Below are positions 60,965 through 64,000 of a stretch of DNA of 64,000 bases, in pieces. Positions within the stretch are counted from its first letter, which is position 1. The number at the start of each line of letters is the position of its first letter. Below the pieces are notes generated by a model. It was given only the letters and a program-made list of their open reading frames with translations, had not been told where the DNA came from and did not search any database. Origin of the DNA: Candidatus Bathyarchaeota archaeon (GTDB lineage: Archaea; Thermoproteota; Bathyarchaeia; 40CM-2-53-6; DTDX01); the NCBI GenBank assembly GCA_018396775.1, contig JAGTRF010000005.1, positions 42,747 through 106,746 of the forward strand, read 5' to 3'. The position numbers and the translations under genes were made by a program.

Positions 60965-62098
60965 ATGCGTAAGCTAATAATGCTTAATGTTTTTGATGCA
61001 TTCATTTCAGGAGCTTATATGTTAATAATTCCATTATTGCTAATAGAGCGGAACATTAGCCTTTCAACTATAGGCTTTATATTCTCGGTTTTTCCAATAG
61101 TTTTTCTTGTTAGCAGATTGATTTTTGCCTCAGCAGCTGACACTATTGGGTTTAAAAAATTTTTTAACATTAATGGTTTAGGCAATTTTACTTCAGCAAT
61201 ATTTTATGCGATTTCAAGCTCTCCTTTTCTTTATAGCGTTGCTAAAGGACTTCAAGGCTTAAAGGAAAGCTCGCTTTGGGCTGTTAATAGAAATGCAGCT
61301 TACGCGATGGCTAATGATAAAAACCCTCAAATGGTTACTTCTACATTGCTTTTCATTAGATCTTTATCATTCGCTATAGGCGCATTAACTTCAGGTTACT
61401 TATTAATTATAGCAAGTTTCAACTGGGTTTTTGCACTTCTTATCGGTTTATCAATTTTAATTTTTATTCCAGCGAACATGATTGATTTAAATTCTCAAAA
61501 AAGAAAGTTAACTTTAAAAATTCTTTTTAAAAACCTTGATTTAAGAGAAGTTAATCGAAAAGTTTGGAAAACATCTTTAAATATGAGCTTTTATATGGCT
61601 GCTTCAACTATAGCATCAAGCTTTATTTTACCAATTTATTTAAGCTCAATAGGCTTCAACTACTTCAATATAGGCGTGATTCTTGCTTTATATAATGCTA
61701 CTGGAGCATTATTGCTTCCAGTAACTCTTCATGGAAAACCATCTATAAAAAACGTTATTTTCATTCAAAGCCTTCTTTATATTCCAGCTGTTATTTTGCT
61801 TCCATTCTCTAAAAAATGGTTAGCGTTGCTTATAGTTTTAACAATGGGTTTAGGAGAATCTTTAAGCTATATCACTTGGGAATCCTTAATAGCTCAAACA
61901 GTTAAAGGTCAAAACAACATAGCCACAACAATAGCTTTTCTTCATGTACCATCAAATTTAATAATGATTCCTTCTCTTATTTTCGCCGGTTTATTAACTG
62001 AAAAATTTGGTTATATAATTCCCTTTTGGATAGCTTCTTTATTATTCCTCTTATATTCTATAGGTTCATGGTTAATTTTAAAAGCGTTAAGCATTTAA
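60965..62098 (+). CDS. Major facilitator superfamily transporter 2
   Basis: A 377-residue MFS protein with about eleven or twelve helices. Landmarks are FASAADTIGFKKFFNING in loop 2-3, GLQGLKESSLWAVNRNAAYA, and TMGLGESLSYITWESLIAQT. It is unlike MFS 1 (57508-58650). The gene is preceded by a T-rich gap and followed by a stretch with a decayed gene. Confidence 0.85.
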   Translation: MRKLIMLNVFDAFISGAYMLIIPLLLIERNISLSTIGFIFSVFPIVFLVSRLIFASAADTIGFKKFFNINGLGNFTSAIFYAISSSPFLYSVAKGLQGLKESSLWAVNRNAAYAMANDKNPQMVTSTLLFIRSLSFAIGALTSGYLLIIASFNWVFALLIGLSILIFIPANMIDLNSQKRKLTLKILFKNLDLREVNRKVWKTSLNMSFYMAASTIASSFILPIYLSSIGFNYFNIGVILALYNATGALLLPVTLHGKPSIKNVIFIQSLLYIPAVILLPFSKKWLALLIVLTMGLGESLSYITWESLIAQTVKGQNNIATTIAFLHVPSNLIMIPSLIFAGLLTEKFGYIIPFWIASLLFLLYSIGSWLILKALSI

Positions 62099-62287
62099 CA
62101 TTAGGAATGATAAGTTATTAATGTGAAAGCTTAAAGTTAAAATGTTAAGAATTAACGCTATAGCATAAATTTAGGTCGCACTTTAAAAGATTAATTAATC
62201 CTTTAAAGACAAAAATAGCATTAAAGGAATCAAATTATTTAAAGATAGGAAAGTGTAAAAAAATAATTATAAATGGAGGGGTTACTT

Positions 62288-62450
62288 ATGGATGAGTATG
62301 ATAAAATTGTGGCTTTATCTAATGTTCACTTAGGCTATGAAAGATCTGACACAAAAGCTTTTTTTACAATTTATAAAAAATTATCAAAAATGGAATAAAG
62401 TTAATCTTATAATATTCTTAGGAGATACATTTAATTTTTGGAGAAGGTAA
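62288..62450 (+). pseudogene. Decayed metallophosphoesterase
   Basis: The start of a calcineurin-type phosphoesterase remains. After an SD (GGAGGGG) and ATG, one frame gives IVALSNVHLGYERSDTKAFF and then stops at 62396-62398; the next frame continues with KWNKVNLIIFLGDTFNFWRR and a stop at 62448. This matches the family order SDxHLGY then GDxFDFWRR. The first metal aspartate (SDVH) is asparagine here, and the rest of the domain is missing. So it is both frameshifted and truncated. Confidence 0.8.
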
Positions 62451-62567
62451 AATAGAAAAAACAGAGCTTTTTACTACATGCTTGATTGAAGTAAAGTTTT
62501 AAATAAGTCGCAAAGCAAAAAATTAACATATTTAAATGAAATAAAATTTATATGCAACCTTTTCTGA

Positions 62568-64000
62568 ATGAATTCTGTGATATTAAGTTTCAATTTCAGA
62601 GATTTACTCCTCAAATTGGCTATAGCTGCTTTACTGTTTACCCTATTCCTAGACGCGCCAGGCATAGCTCAGGGTAGTCAAGTCGACTGTTCGAAGTTGG
62701 CCTTTAATCTTATGGATATGCCTTATGAGCTTCAAGGATACGCTAAAAATCCAATTCATGGAGTAACTCTTTTTCAAACTGGTGGAAATCCTGAAGAGTT
62801 TTCCGGCAAATCTTCCGCATTCTTTCGAATGCTTGCTGCGAGTTGGAAGACGAATCCTCAATGTAATTACTATTCAGTTTATGATCGTGGTTTTCGATTG
62901 AGAAGAGTCTCTTCTGATGGAAGCTCAAGTATAGAGTTGGCTAGACCACATGAGGTTATGGTTGCAGCATTATTCATATTTCTTAATGAAGCTATAGCGT
63001 CCTCAGAGTATACCCAGAACAGTCTGAATTTGAGAAGTCTGAAGGAACAGGAGATCGTTGGAGGACAGGCTAGTGGAATGACCTTTACGGATGAGAGAAC
63101 TGAGAATTACGGTGATGAATCATTCACATGGCTAATAACAGGCTCGTATCCTGGCGAGAACCTGAAGACGAGGATATTATGTTCAATGTTCAGGATCGAA
63201 TCTGCAGTTGCCTTTTTCTACTCAACATGGTATGAAGGTAGCTATCCAACTTCATTCGTCGATTCAACCGGAGCCAGAATCGAGATCTTGGATCCAGTGA
63301 CCCCATGCAAAGACGCAGGTTTGAAAGCGATCAGGAATTGGAGTAGCCGTTTATCTAGGGCGCTCAAAGAATCCTCGCCTACTCCTCCGGTGGAAGGGGG
63401 GCAGCCGCCAATGAAAATCTCGATAGTATGCGATAAGGAAGATAAAAGGTACGAGTCCGGTGAGATGGTCTTATTGACAGTGAAGGTGGAGAGCCTGATC
63501 AAGGGAACATACAGCTACGATGAGAATACGAACACCTATAGAGGTGGAAAATACGAAGTCTCTAAAGAGATAAGTTTCGTATTAACACTTACATTTCCAA
63601 ATGGAGTGGGTGGATCGATCGCCTTCGGCGGTGGAAGTGAACGGCGCATAAAAACAGGCTCCGACGGATCATATTCTTTTGCGCCTTTTGCACCTTATCT
63701 TACAGGGACTTACACGATCAAGGTAAGTGTCGATCCTAAGGACTACGGGTTCCCAACATATCCAGGGATTACGGATACAGTTACATTAACAGTTTACGAG
63801 CCGACAACCGATCCGACTCTAGAACAATTCGCCAGAATCATCGAGCTTTTCAAGAAGAGCGATTGTATACCGTCAAACAGGGAAAAAGTAGAGAGAGGAG
63901 TAGCTGACTATTATGCTAAACGAGGATTAGAATACAGTCCTCCAGCAGATATGCGATACGGAGGTTGGAATAACTTCCTTTTCTGTAGAGATGTTAAAAG
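62568..64000 (+). CDS. Secreted protein of unknown family, GC-richer (partial)
   Basis: An uninterrupted frame of 477 codons runs from ATG at 62568 to the window edge. Residues about 12-34 form a signal peptide (LKLAIAALLFTLFLDAPG). The middle (from 290) has beta-rich Ig-like stretches such as KISIVCDKEDKRYESGEMVL and GTYTIKVSV after a proline-rich linker ESSPTPPVEGGQPP. The end has a WNNFLFCRD segment that could start a transglutaminase-like domain, but this is a guess. One 60-base row (63241-63300) has 29 G or C, against 14 in a host-gene row (12361-12420). No SD is visible before the start. Confidence 0.8.
   Translation, partial: MNSVILSFNFRDLLLKLAIAALLFTLFLDAPGIAQGSQVDCSKLAFNLMDMPYELQGYAKNPIHGVTLFQTGGNPEEFSGKSSAFFRMLAASWKTNPQCNYYSVYDRGFRLRRVSSDGSSSIELARPHEVMVAALFIFLNEAIASSEYTQNSLNLRSLKEQEIVGGQASGMTFTDERTENYGDESFTWLITGSYPGENLKTRILCSMFRIESAVAFFYSTWYEGSYPTSFVDSTGARIEILDPVTPCKDAGLKAIRNWSSRLSRALKESSPTPPVEGGQPPMKISIVCDKEDKRYESGEMVLLTVKVESLIKGTYSYDENTNTYRGGKYEVSKEISFVLTLTFPNGVGGSIAFGGGSERRIKTGSDGSYSFAPFAPYLTGTYTIKVSVDPKDYGFPTYPGITDTVTLTVYEPTTDPTLEQFARIIELFKKSDCIPSNREKVERGVADYYAKRGLEYSPPADMRYGGWNNFLFCRDVK

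Noticed and set aside
62658..62705. tRNA-like string (GGCATAGCTCAGGGTAG, then GTTCGAA)
   Set aside because: It resembles D-arm and T-arm fragments, but the arms do not pair, the length is too short, and it lies inside the signal-peptide region of an open coding frame.
63242..63502. Minus-strand frame in the right-hand island
   Set aside because: The plus frame is continuous through the whole region with a signal peptide and sensible protein composition.
1..64000. CRISPR array, rRNA, riboswitch
   Set aside because: No regularly spaced direct repeats and no rRNA-like or recognised riboswitch sequence were seen on reading; small structured RNAs cannot be excluded without a covariance search.

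Overview
The window comes from an AT-rich archaeon. The evidence is the archaeal-type gene set: aIF5A, a bifunctional FBP aldolase/phosphatase, a geranylgeranylglyceryl-phosphate synthase of the PcrB-like group, archaeal-type triosephosphate isomerase, Clp1-type RNA kinase, PAC2-type proteasome chaperones and tungsten-type aldehyde ferredoxin oxidoreductase. A thermophilic anaerobe, perhaps of the TACK/Thermoproteota side, fits, but no marker here fixes the lineage. Genes are dense, often overlap, and mostly follow good Shine-Dalgarno (SD) sequences. TTG starts are very common, and three genes appear to start at ATT.

Region by region. 1-66 is the tail of HypE. 177-6444 is a complex-I-type operon (A, C, H, split J, K, M/N-like, L) that keeps the membrane arm and subunit C but carries no B, D or I. 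6454-10097 holds hydrogenase and formate dehydrogenase maturation genes (hycI, hypF, fdhD). 10139-10889 is a GC-richer HEPN/nucleotidyltransferase pair. 11003-15606 holds an M29 aminopeptidase, a HAD phosphatase, a DUF89 protein, TPI and FBP aldolase/phosphatase. 15625-22384 groups GGGP synthase, a glycerophosphodiesterase, an ABC importer and a GpsA-type glycerol-3-phosphate dehydrogenase, and looks like a glycerol-phosphate locus. 22447-27897 holds an NADH oxidase/CoA disulfide reductase, a membrane protein, a 2-hydroxyacid dehydrogenase, a decayed HEPN/nucleotidyltransferase pair, an iron alcohol dehydrogenase and thymidylate kinase.

27966-37715 is a housekeeping block: HD phosphohydrolase, a possible PAC4-like chaperone, Clp1 kinase, aIF5A, Hsp20, two PAC2 proteins, two histone-deacetylase-fold hydrolases, a multi-cluster radical SAM protein and type 4 uracil-DNA glycosylase. 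37796-41395 is a purine operon (purE-purC fusion, purB, purM). 41773-50706 is a cell-surface glycan region: two GT2 enzymes, two tandem GT39-like membrane glycosyltransferases, an AmrS-like radical SAM enzyme and a nucleotidyltransferase-kinase fusion. 50873-53792 encodes a soluble KaiC-like ATPase facing a membrane protein that carries a KaiC-like ATPase inside and Ig-like domains outside.

53998-62098 holds a small membrane protein, an aldehyde ferredoxin oxidoreductase, a flavin reductase, a membrane protein, two MFS transporters, adenine deaminase and a small cysteine-containing protein. The right end holds a decayed metallophosphoesterase (62288-62450). It then holds a secreted protein with clearly different base composition (62568 onward) that stays open to the window edge. 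No rRNA, tRNA, CRISPR array or intact insertion sequence was recognised.
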